DNA from: an uncultured Ruminococcus sp.
Lineage (GTDB): Bacteria > Bacillota > Clostridia > Oscillospirales > Ruminococcaceae
DNA length: 64,000 nucleotides
NCBI RefSeq assembly: GCF_937915125.1
Contig: NZ_CALDMP010000076.1
Location: 7,052 to 71,051 of the forward strand
Direction of reading: 5' to 3'
Position numbers and translations under genes: made by a program. Of this stretch, positions 28,461 to 38,816 are shown piece by piece. The notes below the pieces were generated by a model that saw only the letters and a list, made by a program, of their open reading frames with translations, was not told where the DNA came from and made no database searches. Each line of letters begins with the position of its first letter. The first letter of the stretch is position 1.

Positions 28461-28540
28461 AGGAATGACGGTGTTCGCTGCGCTCACGACTTTCCAGACA
28501 ACACCGCAGGAGATGCCTTCATTCCAAATCCCTCATTCCT
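28461..28540. repeat. AGGAATGA-ended palindromic repeat
   Basis: An 80-bp element with ends AGGAATGACGGTGTT and TCATTCCT and an internal AACACCG complementary to CGGTGTT. Similar elements occur at 45456-45546 and 60263-60360. It lies between the second exporter gene and the membrane protein gene. Confidence 0.5.
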
Positions 28541-28578
28541 AAGGAATCACTGATTCACAAGAAAAGGAGGAGTCTGAC

Positions 28579-29172
28579 TTGAATGTATATCGCTGTTATC
28601 TTCCGCCCCGTTCCCGACTACCCCAGGCTGCCGGAGTATGTGCTTCGCTGCTCTGTCTGAACACCATATATACGCTGCTCTCCATGCCCCACTATATGCA
28701 ATACTGGGACTATTGGGCAACCTTTGGCGCAAGTCTCCTGCTGACAGGCATCTGCTTTGTTCTGGTGCGCCAGAGGACGGAATTGATCCTGTTTCCCACG
28801 GGCATACTGGCGCTGATCGGATGCTTTGCACCGAATCTGATGCACTGGATGGAAGTGGCGCTGTTTTTCCTGCTGCTTCTGCTGTTGGTGCTGCGAATGC
28901 CACCCATTATGGTGTATGTATTCCGCATTGCCGGGACATGCTTCGCCGGCATCGGCATACTGGGGGTACTTGTCCCCATGTTCCAGCGTATCGGCAGACT
29001 TGCTGAGACAGGACGTGCCACGGCGGATTTCATCGTGCCCTATGTGATCCGCAGCCTTGGAGGAGACGTGCTCTGTCTGCTCGCCATGCTGCTGCTGATC
29101 TTCGCCATGCGTCCTTATGCCCTGCCGGGCTGGATGGATGAAAACGACCGGTATGACCGGATCTGGGAGTAA
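28579..29172 (+). CDS. Hypothetical integral membrane protein
   Basis: A 197-residue protein with about six hydrophobic helices (near residues 16-30, 42-58, 66-80, 92-112, 118-140 and 160-180) and no recognised domain. The start is a TTG preceded by AAAAGGAGG. It follows the ABC exporter pair by about 120 bp in the same direction and may be part of the MarR operon. A MITE begins 14 bp after its stop. Confidence 0.75.
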   Translation: MNVYRCYLPPRSRLPQAAGVCASLLCLNTIYTLLSMPHYMQYWDYWATFGASLLLTGICFVLVRQRTELILFPTGILALIGCFAPNLMHWMEVALFFLLLLLLVLRMPPIMVYVFRIAGTCFAGIGILGVLVPMFQRIGRLAETGRATADFIVPYVIRSLGGDVLCLLAMLLLIFAMRPYALPGWMDENDRYDRIWE

Positions 29173-29185
29173 CAGGCTAATAAAA

Positions 29186-29350
29186 GGGCATCTCTAAAAA
29201 CCCCGAATCCGTCAGATGTGGTGCAGATTTGCGACAGATTCCCTTTCGAAAAAACGCAGGAATACTCGATGTATTTCAAGTTTTTTCGAAAGGGAAGATG
29301 GCGTAAAGATGCGCCGCAGATGACGGGTAAGCGGGTTTTTAGAGGTGACC
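29186..29350. mobile_element. MITE family B, copy 2 (165 bp)
   Basis: Same element as at 24071-24235, in the same orientation, with one base difference (position of G versus A near the right end) and flanking AAAA on both sides. The two copies bracket the marR-ABC-membrane protein block as direct repeats about 5.1 kb apart. Confidence 0.88.
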
Positions 29351-29356
29351 AAAACA

Positions 29357-29405
29357 AAATCCCCGGAAGGACTGCATTTTCCGCTGTTCTTCCGGGGATT
29401 TTTTG
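29357..29405. terminator. Bidirectional terminator
   Basis: AATCCCCGGAAG and CTTCCGGGGATT form a 12-bp stem followed by TTTTTTG on the plus strand and by TTTTG on the minus strand, between the converging ABC operon and the cell wall hydrolase gene. Confidence 0.85.
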
Positions 29406-29441
29406 TTTAAGGGGTGTTGCCTTTAAAATATGTATCGCATT

Positions 29442-30878
29442 TTACTGCGGCATTCGCAAAATTGCCGACAAGATCCGCAGAATCTTTGCGCCGTAGTCAG
29501 CACCTGCCGCCCAGCCTTTTCCATAGGGATTTTCCTGAATACCCAGCCATTCCACATAGGGTGCACAACCCCGCTGTACATATCGGAATCGGGTGTCAAT
29601 ACAAGCCTGCACCAGGTCTCCCGTATCCGCATAAGCTTTCAGATGCTGTATCTGCGCACGGATGCCCAGCTGAGGTGTAGCAAAGGAATTCCCCTTCATG
29701 CCGCAGCTTGTAACGCCCATGCCACAGAAGTTGTTCTGATCCAATGTCACCGCCGAGCCCTTGAAAGTGAAGTTGCCCGTTTCCAGAAGAGACTGGGCAA
29801 AAGCCACATCACCCCGGACACCTTCTACTTCACCCTCGCTGAGGTAATAGGGGATCATATCCAGAACGCTCTGGGGCACGTCCGGGTTCACGGATTTCAG
29901 ATAGGCGGTCATCTGCGCCACAGTTGCACCTGCAGTACCCATAATGGCGGTTTTTTCAATGGTCAGTGTCCCGTCAGCAGCTGCGTGATATTCCACGCCA
30001 TCGACCAGAATGATGCCATTGCAGAGCATTGTGCCGTCCCCATAAAAATAGCAGCTTTTTCCGTCGATGGACTGTATCCCGGAGACTGCCGTGCCGGTGT
30101 CCGGATCAAAATAATAGGTATCGCCCGACACCGTCTTCCAGCCGGTCTGCACACCGCCTTCTGGTGTTATATCATACAAGCTTCCCTGGATCCAACACAG
30201 TCCCGTGAGACTATTTCCGGTTCCGGGGTCAAAATAATAGGTATGGCAGCCGATCTCCGTCCACCCGATGACCTGCACTCCGTCCGTTCCAAACTGATAC
30301 CATATGCCGTCGATCTGCACATCACCTACAGCTGCTGCACCGGTTTCATCGGAATAATAACGGCAGCCGTTTTCATCCGTAAAGAACCCCAGCCGCAGTG
30401 CGCCGCAGTCGTCCAGCAGGAACAGGGTGTCTGCCTCTGTTTCCTCTCCCTGGAGAGTCACAAGCCCCCTCTGGGTGCCCGTAAGCTTTCCGGCATCTGC
30501 ATCAACATAATAGTACCCGTCGCCATAGTGGATCCAGCCTGTCCGGGCAGTTCCCGTCTCCGGCTCATAGTACCGCCGCACACCTCCCACAGTCTGCCAT
30601 CCCGTGCGAAGCGTGCCGTCCGGCGCAAAGAGATATGTCTCGCCGTCGATCACAGCTTCTCCTGTGACAAGATTGCCTGCTGCATCATAATAGACTAGCG
30701 CACCGGCACTGTTGGTGACCCAAGCATCGGGCACCGTCTCCACCGGTTCCAGGTCTTTGGTCGCCGTGGCAATCAGAGGCGTTTCTATGACAGTTTCCTC
30801 TGCTGCGGCAGTCATTCCGCCCAAACAAAGCGCTGCGCCGGCTGCGGCAGCGAAGAATAACATACGAAAAGGCTTCAA
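29442..30878 (-). CDS. Secreted cell-wall-binding protein with glucosaminidase domain
   Basis: A 478-residue exported peptidoglycan hydrolase. After a signal peptide (KPFRMLFFAAAAGAALCLGG) come about ten cell-wall/choline-binding-type repeats of about 20 residues (for example GWQTVGGVRRYYEPETGTAR and GWTEIGCHTYYFDPGTGNSL), residues about 50-330, and a C-terminal GH73-type glucosaminidase domain with the probable catalytic Glu in QSLLETGNF and the segment NNFCGMG. The TTG at 30878, preceded by GGGAGGAA, fits the signal peptide better than an ATG upstream at 30983. It is expected to act on the cell's own wall during growth or on host or other cells' walls. Confidence 0.9.
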   Translation of the reverse strand: MKPFRMLFFAAAAGAALCLGGMTAAAEETVIETPLIATATKDLEPVETVPDAWVTNSAGALVYYDAAGNLVTGEAVIDGETYLFAPDGTLRTGWQTVGGVRRYYEPETGTARTGWIHYGDGYYYVDADAGKLTGTQRGLVTLQGEETEADTLFLLDDCGALRLGFFTDENGCRYYSDETGAAAVGDVQIDGIWYQFGTDGVQVIGWTEIGCHTYYFDPGTGNSLTGLCWIQGSLYDITPEGGVQTGWKTVSGDTYYFDPDTGTAVSGIQSIDGKSCYFYGDGTMLCNGIILVDGVEYHAAADGTLTIEKTAIMGTAGATVAQMTAYLKSVNPDVPQSVLDMIPYYLSEGEVEGVRGDVAFAQSLLETGNFTFKGSAVTLDQNNFCGMGVTSCGMKGNSFATPQLGIRAQIQHLKAYADTGDLVQACIDTRFRYVQRGCAPYVEWLGIQENPYGKGWAAGADYGAKILRILSAILRMPQ

Positions 30879-30954
30879 GTCGATTCCTCCCAGGATCTTT
30901 GATTTTACACTGCGGCTGCCTGAAATAGGCACCGTCTGTGCACATCCACCTTTT

Positions 30955-30983
30955 ATTTTACCATATTTTATTGAAGAAGTCAA
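30955..30983 (-). promoter_or_regulatory. Promoter of the glucosaminidase gene
   Basis: Minus-strand TTGACT (30983-30978) and TAAAAT (30960-30955) with 17-bp spacing. The rest of the 312-bp gap to the HD gene holds the divergent promoter at 31121-31149 and AT-rich sequence. Confidence 0.7.
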
Positions 30984-31120
30984 TCTCTTTTGTGAAATCT
31001 GTTAAAATCCCAAAAACCTACCCATGACAGGAAACGTGCTTTTTCGTCATTTTGCAAGAATTTTCAAAGAAAATATGACGTTTTTTCGGGAACAATAAGA
31101 AAAAAATAACACCAATTTCG

Positions 31121-31149
31121 TTGACAATCCGACAAAAATCGGCTATAAT
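31121..31149 (+). promoter_or_regulatory. Promoter of the HD-domain gene
   Basis: TTGACA (31121-31126) and TATAAT (31144-31149) with 17-bp spacing, a perfect consensus. Confidence 0.85.
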
Positions 31150-31190
31150 GTAGACAATACAAGCTTCCAAGAGGCGGCAGGAGGAATTAC

Positions 31191-31691
31191 ATGTCTTTCA
31201 AAAAAGCGAAGCAGCCGGAAAAGGTACAGGAACATTTGTCTGCCTATCTATCAGACCGTGCCGTTTGTTCCATGGATGAATTCATCCAGCACGGCACCAC
31301 TACCACTTTAGAGCACTGCCTTTCCGTGGTTTCTGCAAGCTGCGCCATTGCAAAAAAGCTGCATCTGCGTGTCAACTATGAAAACCTGACCTTGGGCGCA
31401 CTGCTACACGACTTTTATTTATATGACTGGCACACCCATCAGGACGAGGGTGCGCTCCATGGCTTTGCCCATCCCCACATTGCCTGTCGGAATGCGGCAG
31501 CACGCTTTCACATCAGCCCGGAAGTTCAGCATATTATCCGCACCCATATGTGGCCCCTGACACTGCGGTTTGTACCGCGTTCCCGGGAGGCAGTCATCGT
31601 CTGCCTTGCGGACAAGTATTGCTCCACAGTAGAGACCGTCTCCGGCTTCTGGCATCATGCCAGAGCACTTGGACAAAAAAGGAGGGTGTAA
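31191..31691 (+). CDS. HD-domain phosphohydrolase-like protein
   Basis: A 166-residue cytosolic protein with an HD domain: TTLEHCLSVV supplies the first His, LGALLHDFYLYDWH the HD pair, and later His residues in HGFAHPHIACRNA and RTHMWPL complete a likely metal site. It resembles the short HD proteins of Clostridia that hydrolyse nucleotides or phosphoesters. The substrate is unknown. The start ATG follows GGAGGAATTAC; the CmpB-like gene begins 4 bp after its stop. Confidence 0.85.
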   Translation: MSFKKAKQPEKVQEHLSAYLSDRAVCSMDEFIQHGTTTTLEHCLSVVSASCAIAKKLHLRVNYENLTLGALLHDFYLYDWHTHQDEGALHGFAHPHIACRNAAARFHISPEVQHIIRTHMWPLTLRFVPRSREAVIVCLADKYCSTVETVSGFWHHARALGQKRRV

Positions 31692-31695
31692 TTAT

Positions 31696-32286
31696 ATGGT
31701 ATCGAGCCTGGCAGATTATGTTCTGCTCTTTTTTACATATTCCACACTGGGTTGGTGCATGGAGACCCTGTACATGGGTGTCCGGGAGCGCCGCATCACA
31801 AACCGCGGCTTTCTGCTGGGACCCTGCTGTCCCATCTACGGCATCGGTCTCGTGGGAATCACCATGCTGTTCCAGGACACAAGACATGGCTTCTGGTATG
31901 TCTTTGTTTCGATTATTCTCCTTTGCAGCGTGCTGGAATACACCGTCAGCGTGCTCATGGAACGGCTGTTCCACACCCGCTGGTGGGATTATCACGATAT
32001 GAAATTCAATCTCCACGGCAGAATCTGCCTGGAAACCATGCTGCCCTTTGGTATACTGGGGACATTCGCATTATATCAGATCAACCCTTTCCTCATGGCA
32101 GTCTTTCACCGGATCCCAACGGGGATCTCCAATAAGTTCCTGACCGGTATCGTTCTGCTGGCACTGGTTGACCTGGTGGTGTCCGTGCGGACGCTGCTTC
32201 TCATCTCCCTGCCGGAAGGCGAAGCAGATCATACGGCAGAAATTTCCCGCCGTGTCCGGGAAGAACTAGGAAAGCGGTTTGGATAA
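31696..32286 (+). CDS. CmpB-like putative ABC transporter membrane protein
   Basis: A 196-residue protein with about five membrane helices. The N-terminal FFTYSTLGWCMETLYMG, the NRGFLLGPCCPIYGIG segment and WWDYHDMKFNLHGRICL are characteristic of the family called putative ABC-transporter type IV (CmpB-like). The function is unknown. The ATG at 31696 follows AAGGAGGG; an ATG at 31657 lies inside the HD gene and would add 13 polar residues. It is probably cotranscribed with the HD gene. Confidence 0.85.
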   Translation: MVSSLADYVLLFFTYSTLGWCMETLYMGVRERRITNRGFLLGPCCPIYGIGLVGITMLFQDTRHGFWYVFVSIILLCSVLEYTVSVLMERLFHTRWWDYHDMKFNLHGRICLETMLPFGILGTFALYQINPFLMAVFHRIPTGISNKFLTGIVLLALVDLVVSVRTLLLISLPEGEADHTAEISRRVREELGKRFG

Positions 32287-32308
32287 TACAGGCACAAATT
32301 TTGTCTAA

Positions 32309-32480
32309 GGCAACACCGCACAAAGAGCGCCTGGCGGCTTTGCACGTCATATGCTTGCATATTTTTCGTCATATTTTACAAAAATGCTCGTGAATACACA
32401 AAGTATTCACTGCGCTTTTTGTTTCATCTGACGAAAAATCTGACGGCGCATCTGACGCACAATCTTTGTGCGGTATTGCC
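32309..32480. mobile_element. MITE family A, copy 2 (172 bp)
   Basis: Terminal inverted repeats GGCAACACCGCACAAAG and CTTTGTGCGGTATTGCC with flanking CTAA on both sides. Nearly identical (in opposite orientation) to 21916-22087. Non-coding. Confidence 0.9.
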
Positions 32481-32563
32481 CTAAAACTTTTTCGTGCATT
32501 CTGCATCATTTCAGCAGAATGCACTTTTTTTGTGACAGCTCCATGAAAACAGCAGGAAAGCCG

Positions 32564-32619
32564 TTGACAATAAAAATAACATACGTTATAATAAAACAAC
32601 GTTATTTGATAACGTTGTT
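32564..32619 (+). promoter_or_regulatory. Promoter and operator of the second marR-ABC operon
   Basis: TTGACA (32564-32569) and TATAAT (32587-32592) with 17-bp spacing are followed at 32595-32619 by AACAACGTTA, a 5-nt centre and TAACGTTGTT, a perfect 10-bp inverted repeat over the expected transcription start. A half-site-like ATAACATACGTTAT overlaps the -10 region. This fits autorepression by the MarR-type first gene. Confidence 0.85.
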
Positions 32620-32645
32620 ATAGAATTGGGAAAGAGGGTGTGAAA

Positions 32646-33107
32646 ATGGCAGATCCGTTAGAAACCTTTCTGTCCATTACAAACCGGTTCCACAACCTGA
32701 ATGTATTTACACTGCTGCCCCTGGCACGGCACGATTATATGGTGTTGTTCACCATACGCTGCCTGCAAAAGAAATACAGCGGCGGTCTCACTGTCTCTGC
32801 GGTGGCAAAGGAAATGCATGTGGTACAGCCGGCAGTATCACGGACGCTGCGCAGTCTGGAAGAGCTAGGGCTCATCCGGCGGGATGTGAGCCGGGAAGAC
32901 CGGCGCAATACTTATGTGACGCTGACCCAGAAAGGACAGCTGACCATCGAAGAAGCAGACCGTGTACTGGAACAGTTCCACCAGGGGATCCGGGCGCAGT
33001 TCGCGCCGGAAGAAATGAAACAACTGATCCTGCTGATGGAACGGCTATATGAATCAGCTGAAATACAGCTGGAAACGATGAAGAAAGGAGCAGAAACGAA
33101 TGGGTAA
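32646..33107 (+). CDS. MarR-family transcriptional regulator
   Basis: A 153-residue winged-helix regulator with the recognition segment LTVSAVAKEMHVVQPAVSRTLRSLEELGLIRR (about residues 48-80) and the wing SREDRRNTYVTLT. The ATG at 32646 is chosen over a GTG at 32640 because AGAGG lies 8 bp upstream. It precedes and overlaps by 8 bp the first of two ABC exporter genes and probably represses the operon through the palindrome at 32595-32619. Confidence 0.92.
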   Translation: MADPLETFLSITNRFHNLNVFTLLPLARHDYMVLFTIRCLQKKYSGGLTVSAVAKEMHVVQPAVSRTLRSLEELGLIRRDVSREDRRNTYVTLTQKGQLTIEEADRVLEQFHQGIRAQFAPEEMKQLILLMERLYESAEIQLETMKKGAETNG

Positions 33108-35433
33108 ACTTTTCAAAAACCTGAAGCCTTACTGGAAATCTGTACTGCTGATCCTGGTACTGCTGATCGTGCAGGCATTTTGTGACCTGTCCCTGCCGCA
33201 GTACACCTCGAACATTATCGATGTGGGGATCCAGAACAGCGGCGTGGAACAACTTCTGCCGGAAAAAATGACGCTGACAGAATATGAAACAGCGCAGATC
33301 TTCATGACAGAAGAGGAACAAGCACAATGGCAGGACGCATATGAGATACAGGGTGAATTCTGCGATCAGAAATCCCTGAAAAAAGATACCCTGGACGAAC
33401 TGGACGAGGAACTGATGATCCCCATCCTGCTCAACTATGAGATGTCTATGGTAGATGAGGCAAGTTTCCGGGAGATCGTGACACAGCAGAGCGACCCTGC
33501 TGCCGCAGAACAGATGGCGCAGATGAGCATCGAGGAGATCGGTGCATCGATGGGCGTGGAACTGAAGCCTTTCATCCGGACGGAAGAGGATGAGGACGGC
33601 AACGAAACTGAAGTCACCTGTGTGGATGTCCGTCCCCTGTTTCTTGCCATGGAGGAAAGCGGTCAGATGAATGACGCTGTTCTGGACGACATGCGCACCC
33701 AGCTGAAAGATATGCTGGACACCATGGGCAGCTCACTGGTGGAATCCATGGGCATTGCCTATGCCGTGCAGTGTGACAAGGATGCCGGACTGGACACAGA
33801 TCACATCCAGAAAACCTATCTGTGGTTCTCCGGCGGCAAAATGCTGCTCATGGCACTGGTTATGATGGCAACTGCCATCGGCATCAGCTATCTGGCATCC
33901 CGTGTGGGCGCAGGCGTTGGCCGTGATCTGAGAGTGAAGGTATTCTCCAAGGTCATGCACTTCTCCGGTGCCGAAATGGATCAGTTCTCCACGGCTTCTC
34001 TGATCACCAGAAGCACCAACGATATTCAGCAGGTGCAGATGGTCACAGCCATTTTCCTGCGGATGCTCTTGTATGCTCCGATACTGGGCATCGGCGGCGT
34101 CATCAAGGTCGTGAACACCGGCGCAGGCATGGGCTGGGTCATTGTCCTTGCCGTGCTTGTCATTCTGGGTATCGTGGGCGTGCTCATGTCCATTGCTATG
34201 CCGAAATTCAAGAAAATGCAGGTACTGGTAGACCGGGTGAACCTGGTTTCCCGTGAGATTCTGACGGGACTGCCTGTCATCCGTGCCTTCTGCCGGGAAA
34301 AGACGGAGGAAGAACGCTTCGACCAGGCGAACCGCAATCTGACCAAGACAAACCTCTTTGTCAACCGGGTCATGACCTTTATGATGCCGGTAATGATGAT
34401 GATCATGTATGGTCTGAGCATTCTCATTGTATGGGTCGGTGCACACCGTATCGACGGCGGTGTCATGCAGGTGGGTTCCATGACAGCATTCATCACCTAT
34501 TCCATGATGATTGTCATGGCATTCCTGATGCTGACTATGATGTCCGTCATGCTGCCCCGTGCTTCTGTTGCTGCCGGACGAATTGACGAGGTTTTGCAGA
34601 CGGAAACTTCCATCCAGGAAGCAGAACAGCCGCAGAAACCGGAATCGGTACACGGTGTGCTGCGGTTCGACCATGTGCATTTCCGCTATCCCAATGCCGA
34701 GGAAGATGCGCTGACCGATCTGGACTTCACCGCAGAGCCGGGTAAGACCACTGCCATTATCGGCAGTACCGGCTGCGGCAAATCCACGCTGGTGAATTTG
34801 ATCCCCCGTCTGTACGACGTGACCGAGGGCAGCATCAGCCTGGACGGCATAGACATTCGGCAGATGGAACTGGAGGAACTGCGGCGGCAGATCGGTTTTG
34901 TGCCCCAGAAGGGTGTGCTGTTCTCCGGCACTATCGCCAGCAACCTGCGCTTTGGATGTCCTGATGCGTCAGACGCAGACATCCGGGAGGCGGCTGAAAT
35001 TGCACAGGCGGCTGACTTTATTGAAGAAAAGCCGGACAAATATGACAGCGCCATTTCACAGGGCGGTACCAATGTTTCCGGTGGTCAGAAACAGCGTCTG
35101 ACCATTGCCCGTGCCATTGCAAAACAGCCGAAGGTATTCGTCTTTGACGATAGCTTCTCGGCACTGGATCTGAAAACCGATGCGGCACTGCGAAAAGCTC
35201 TGGCGTCCCAGGTACGGGACAGCACGGTCATCATTGTGGCACAGCGTATCAGCACCATTCTCCACGCAGACCAGATTCTGGTGTTGGAGGAAGGAAAGAT
35301 CGTGGGAAAGGGTACCCACGAGGAACTGCTGCACAGCTGTGAAGTTTATCAGCAGATTGCAAAATCCCAGCTTTCCGCAGAGGAACTGGGCTTAGAGGCA
35401 TCCGGGGAAGGAGTGACAACACATGGCGAATGA
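33100..35433 (+). CDS. Heterodimeric ABC exporter, degenerate-site subunit with large extracytoplasmic loop
   Basis: A 777-residue half-transporter. Between membrane helix 1 (about residues 15-38) and helix 2 (about 245-265) lies a roughly 200-residue acidic, extracytoplasmic-looking insertion rich in Glu and Met. The ATPase domain has Walker A GSTGCGKST and signature NVSGGQKQR, but Walker B is FVFDDSFSALD without the catalytic Glu and the switch His is replaced by Gln (IVAQRIST). It should pair with the next gene, which it overlaps by 11 bp, like other Firmicute heterodimeric multidrug or peptide exporters. Confidence 0.93.
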   Translation: MGKLFKNLKPYWKSVLLILVLLIVQAFCDLSLPQYTSNIIDVGIQNSGVEQLLPEKMTLTEYETAQIFMTEEEQAQWQDAYEIQGEFCDQKSLKKDTLDELDEELMIPILLNYEMSMVDEASFREIVTQQSDPAAAEQMAQMSIEEIGASMGVELKPFIRTEEDEDGNETEVTCVDVRPLFLAMEESGQMNDAVLDDMRTQLKDMLDTMGSSLVESMGIAYAVQCDKDAGLDTDHIQKTYLWFSGGKMLLMALVMMATAIGISYLASRVGAGVGRDLRVKVFSKVMHFSGAEMDQFSTASLITRSTNDIQQVQMVTAIFLRMLLYAPILGIGGVIKVVNTGAGMGWVIVLAVLVILGIVGVLMSIAMPKFKKMQVLVDRVNLVSREILTGLPVIRAFCREKTEEERFDQANRNLTKTNLFVNRVMTFMMPVMMMIMYGLSILIVWVGAHRIDGGVMQVGSMTAFITYSMMIVMAFLMLTMMSVMLPRASVAAGRIDEVLQTETSIQEAEQPQKPESVHGVLRFDHVHFRYPNAEEDALTDLDFTAEPGKTTAIIGSTGCGKSTLVNLIPRLYDVTEGSISLDGIDIRQMELEELRRQIGFVPQKGVLFSGTIASNLRFGCPDASDADIREAAEIAQAADFIEEKPDKYDSAISQGGTNVSGGQKQRLTIARAIAKQPKVFVFDDSFSALDLKTDAALRKALASQVRDSTVIIVAQRISTILHADQILVLEEGKIVGKGTHEELLHSCEVYQQIAKSQLSAEELGLEASGEGVTTHGE

Positions 35434-37255
35434 AAGAAAACATGGAAAGCCCGGGCACGGCGGCGGTCAGATGCCCGTGGAAAAAGCAAAGAATTTTAAA
35501 GGCTCTATGGGAAAGCTGTTCGTATACATCAAGAAATATCATGCAGCAGTAGTGGTGGTCATTCTTTGCGCCATTGTCTCCACTGTGTTTAGCGTCATCG
35601 GCCCGGATATTCTGGGTAAGGCGACCACGGAGCTGGCCAATGGACTCATGGCAAAGATCCATGGCACCGGTGGCATAGATTTCACCAAGATCGGACAGAT
35701 TCTGCTATTTGTACTGGGACTGTATCTGTTCAGTGCTCTGTTCAGCTTCATCCAGGGCTGGCTCATGACCGGCGTTACCCAGAAGGTATGCTACCGGATG
35801 CGCCGGGATATCTCCGAAAAGATCAACCGGATGCCCATGGCATACTTCGAAAGCCGTACCTACGGCGAAGTGCTCTCCCGGATCACCAACGATGTGGACA
35901 CTCTGGGGCAGAGCCTGAACCAGAGTATTACACAGATCATCACTTCTGTGGCGACCATGGTAGGCGTTCTGGTCATGATGCTGCGTATTTCGCCCCTCAT
36001 GACACTGATTGCACTTGTGGTTCTGCCCATCTCTGTTTTCCTCATTTCTCTGGTGGTAAAGAGATCCCAGAAATACTTCAAGCAGCAGCAGGAATATCTG
36101 GGACACATCAACGGACAGGTGGAGGAGACCTATGCCGGTCACACCGTCATCAAGGCATACAACAAGGAACAGGAGACCATTCAGAAGTTCCAGGAGACCA
36201 ACGACACCCTGTACCGTTCCGCCTGGAAATCCCAGTTCTTGTCCGGTCTCATGCACCCCATTATGGTATTTGTGGGCAATCTAGGCTACGCTGCTGTGGC
36301 ACTTTCCGGCGGTCTGCTTGCGATCCGGGGTACCATTACCATCGGTGATATTCAGGCATTCATCCAGTACGTGAAGAACTTCACCCAGCCCATTCAGCAG
36401 ATTGCCCAGGTGCTGAACCAGGTGCAGTCCATGGCGGCAGCAGCAGAGCGTGTCTTTGAATTCCTGGAAGAGGAAGAAGAGGTACAGACCGCAGAACATC
36501 CGGTACAACCGGAAGAAATCACCGGTACCGTCTCTTTCCAGCACGTCTCCTTTGGCTATCACCCGGAGCAGATGATCATCCACGATTTCAGCGCCGATGT
36601 GAAGCCGGGACAGAAGATCGCCATTGTGGGTCCCACCGGCGCAGGCAAGACCACCATGGTAAAGCTTCTCATGCGGTTCTACGATGTCAACGGTGGTGCC
36701 ATTCTTCTGGACGGACACAATGTCCGGGATTTCAACCGGAGTGAGCTGCGGGAAGCATTCGGCATGGTATTGCAGGACACATGGCTGTTCCAGGGTACCA
36801 TTATGGAGAATATCCGCTACGGCAGACTGGATGCCACAGACGAGGAAGTCATTGCAGCGGCAAAGGCGGCACATGCCGACAGCTTCATCCGGCAGCTGCC
36901 GGGGGGCTATGATATGGAGCTAAACGAGGACGCAAGCAATGTCTCCCAGGGACAGAAACAGCTGCTGACCATTGCCCGGGCGATTCTGGCGGATAACAAG
37001 ATCATGATCCTGGACGAAGCCACTTCCTCTGTAGACACCCGGACGGAGATTCAGATTCAGAAGGCGATGGATCATCTCATGGAAGGCAGAACCAGCTTTG
37101 TCATTGCACATCGGCTCTCCACCATCCGCAATGCAGACCTGATTCTGGTCATGAAAGACGGCGATATCATCGAACAGGGCACCCATGATGAACTTCTAGC
37201 GAAGAATGGATTCTATGCGGATCTGTATCGGTCGCAGTTTGTACAAACAGCGTAA
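35423..37255 (+). CDS. Heterodimeric ABC exporter, catalytic subunit
   Basis: A 610-residue half-transporter with a short basic Gly-rich N-terminus, six membrane helices and an ATPase domain with Walker A GPTGAGKTT, signature NVSQGQKQ, Walker B MILDEATSSVD (catalytic Glu present) and the switch His in VIAHRLSTI. It complements the degenerate partner encoded upstream. Last gene of the second MarR-ABC operon, followed by a terminator. Confidence 0.93.
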   Translation: MANERKHGKPGHGGGQMPVEKAKNFKGSMGKLFVYIKKYHAAVVVVILCAIVSTVFSVIGPDILGKATTELANGLMAKIHGTGGIDFTKIGQILLFVLGLYLFSALFSFIQGWLMTGVTQKVCYRMRRDISEKINRMPMAYFESRTYGEVLSRITNDVDTLGQSLNQSITQIITSVATMVGVLVMMLRISPLMTLIALVVLPISVFLISLVVKRSQKYFKQQQEYLGHINGQVEETYAGHTVIKAYNKEQETIQKFQETNDTLYRSAWKSQFLSGLMHPIMVFVGNLGYAAVALSGGLLAIRGTITIGDIQAFIQYVKNFTQPIQQIAQVLNQVQSMAAAAERVFEFLEEEEEVQTAEHPVQPEEITGTVSFQHVSFGYHPEQMIIHDFSADVKPGQKIAIVGPTGAGKTTMVKLLMRFYDVNGGAILLDGHNVRDFNRSELREAFGMVLQDTWLFQGTIMENIRYGRLDATDEEVIAAAKAAHADSFIRQLPGGYDMELNEDASNVSQGQKQLLTIARAILADNKIMILDEATSSVDTRTEIQIQKAMDHLMEGRTSFVIAHRLSTIRNADLILVMKDGDIIEQGTHDELLAKNGFYADLYRSQFVQTA

Positions 37256-37271
37256 ATTACAACCAATTACA

Positions 37272-37316
37272 GCAAAACGGACGAACCCCTTTTACCCGGT
37301 TCGTCCGTTTTTTGCG
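37272..37316. terminator. Bidirectional terminator between ABC operon and eno
   Basis: AAAACGGACGAACC and GGTTCGTCCGTTTT form a 14-bp stem around a 10-nt loop, with a T-run on the plus strand and a weaker one on the minus strand, between convergent genes. Confidence 0.88.
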
Positions 37317-37330
37317 CCAATATTTCGTGG

Positions 37331-38662
<1,332 letters not shown>

Positions 38663-38716
38663 CTAGGAGTATGCCCGGGTTTGGGAAAGATATGCAGAAA
38701 CGGAAAGCATGTACGC

Positions 38717-38746
38717 AAAAAGGCTGCCCGAATCGGACAGCCTTTG
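38717..38746 (-). terminator. Terminator after metG
   Basis: On the minus strand AAAGGCTGTCCGA and TCGGGCAGCCTTT form a near-perfect stem followed by a T-run, about 70 bp after the metG stop. Confidence 0.75.
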
Positions 38747-38762
38747 TTGTTGCTATATTCAA

Positions 38763-38808
38763 GGCAATACCGTGCAAAGCCGTCAGGCGGTCTTTTTGCA
38801 GTGTTGCC
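38763..38808. mobile_element. Internally deleted MITE family A remnant (46 bp)
   Basis: Both ends of the family A element, GGCAATACCGTGCAAAG and GCAGTGTTGCC, are joined by about 18 bp containing CCGTCAGGCGG. The flanks are TCAA and TTAA, a degraded 4-bp duplication. It lies between metG and its terminator. Confidence 0.6.
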
Positions 38809-38816
38809 TTAAGGAC

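Noticed and set aside
24071..29350. A composite transposon
   Set aside because: The two flanking elements have no transposase and each shows its own, different target duplication, so independent insertions are simpler; kept only as a recombination possibility.
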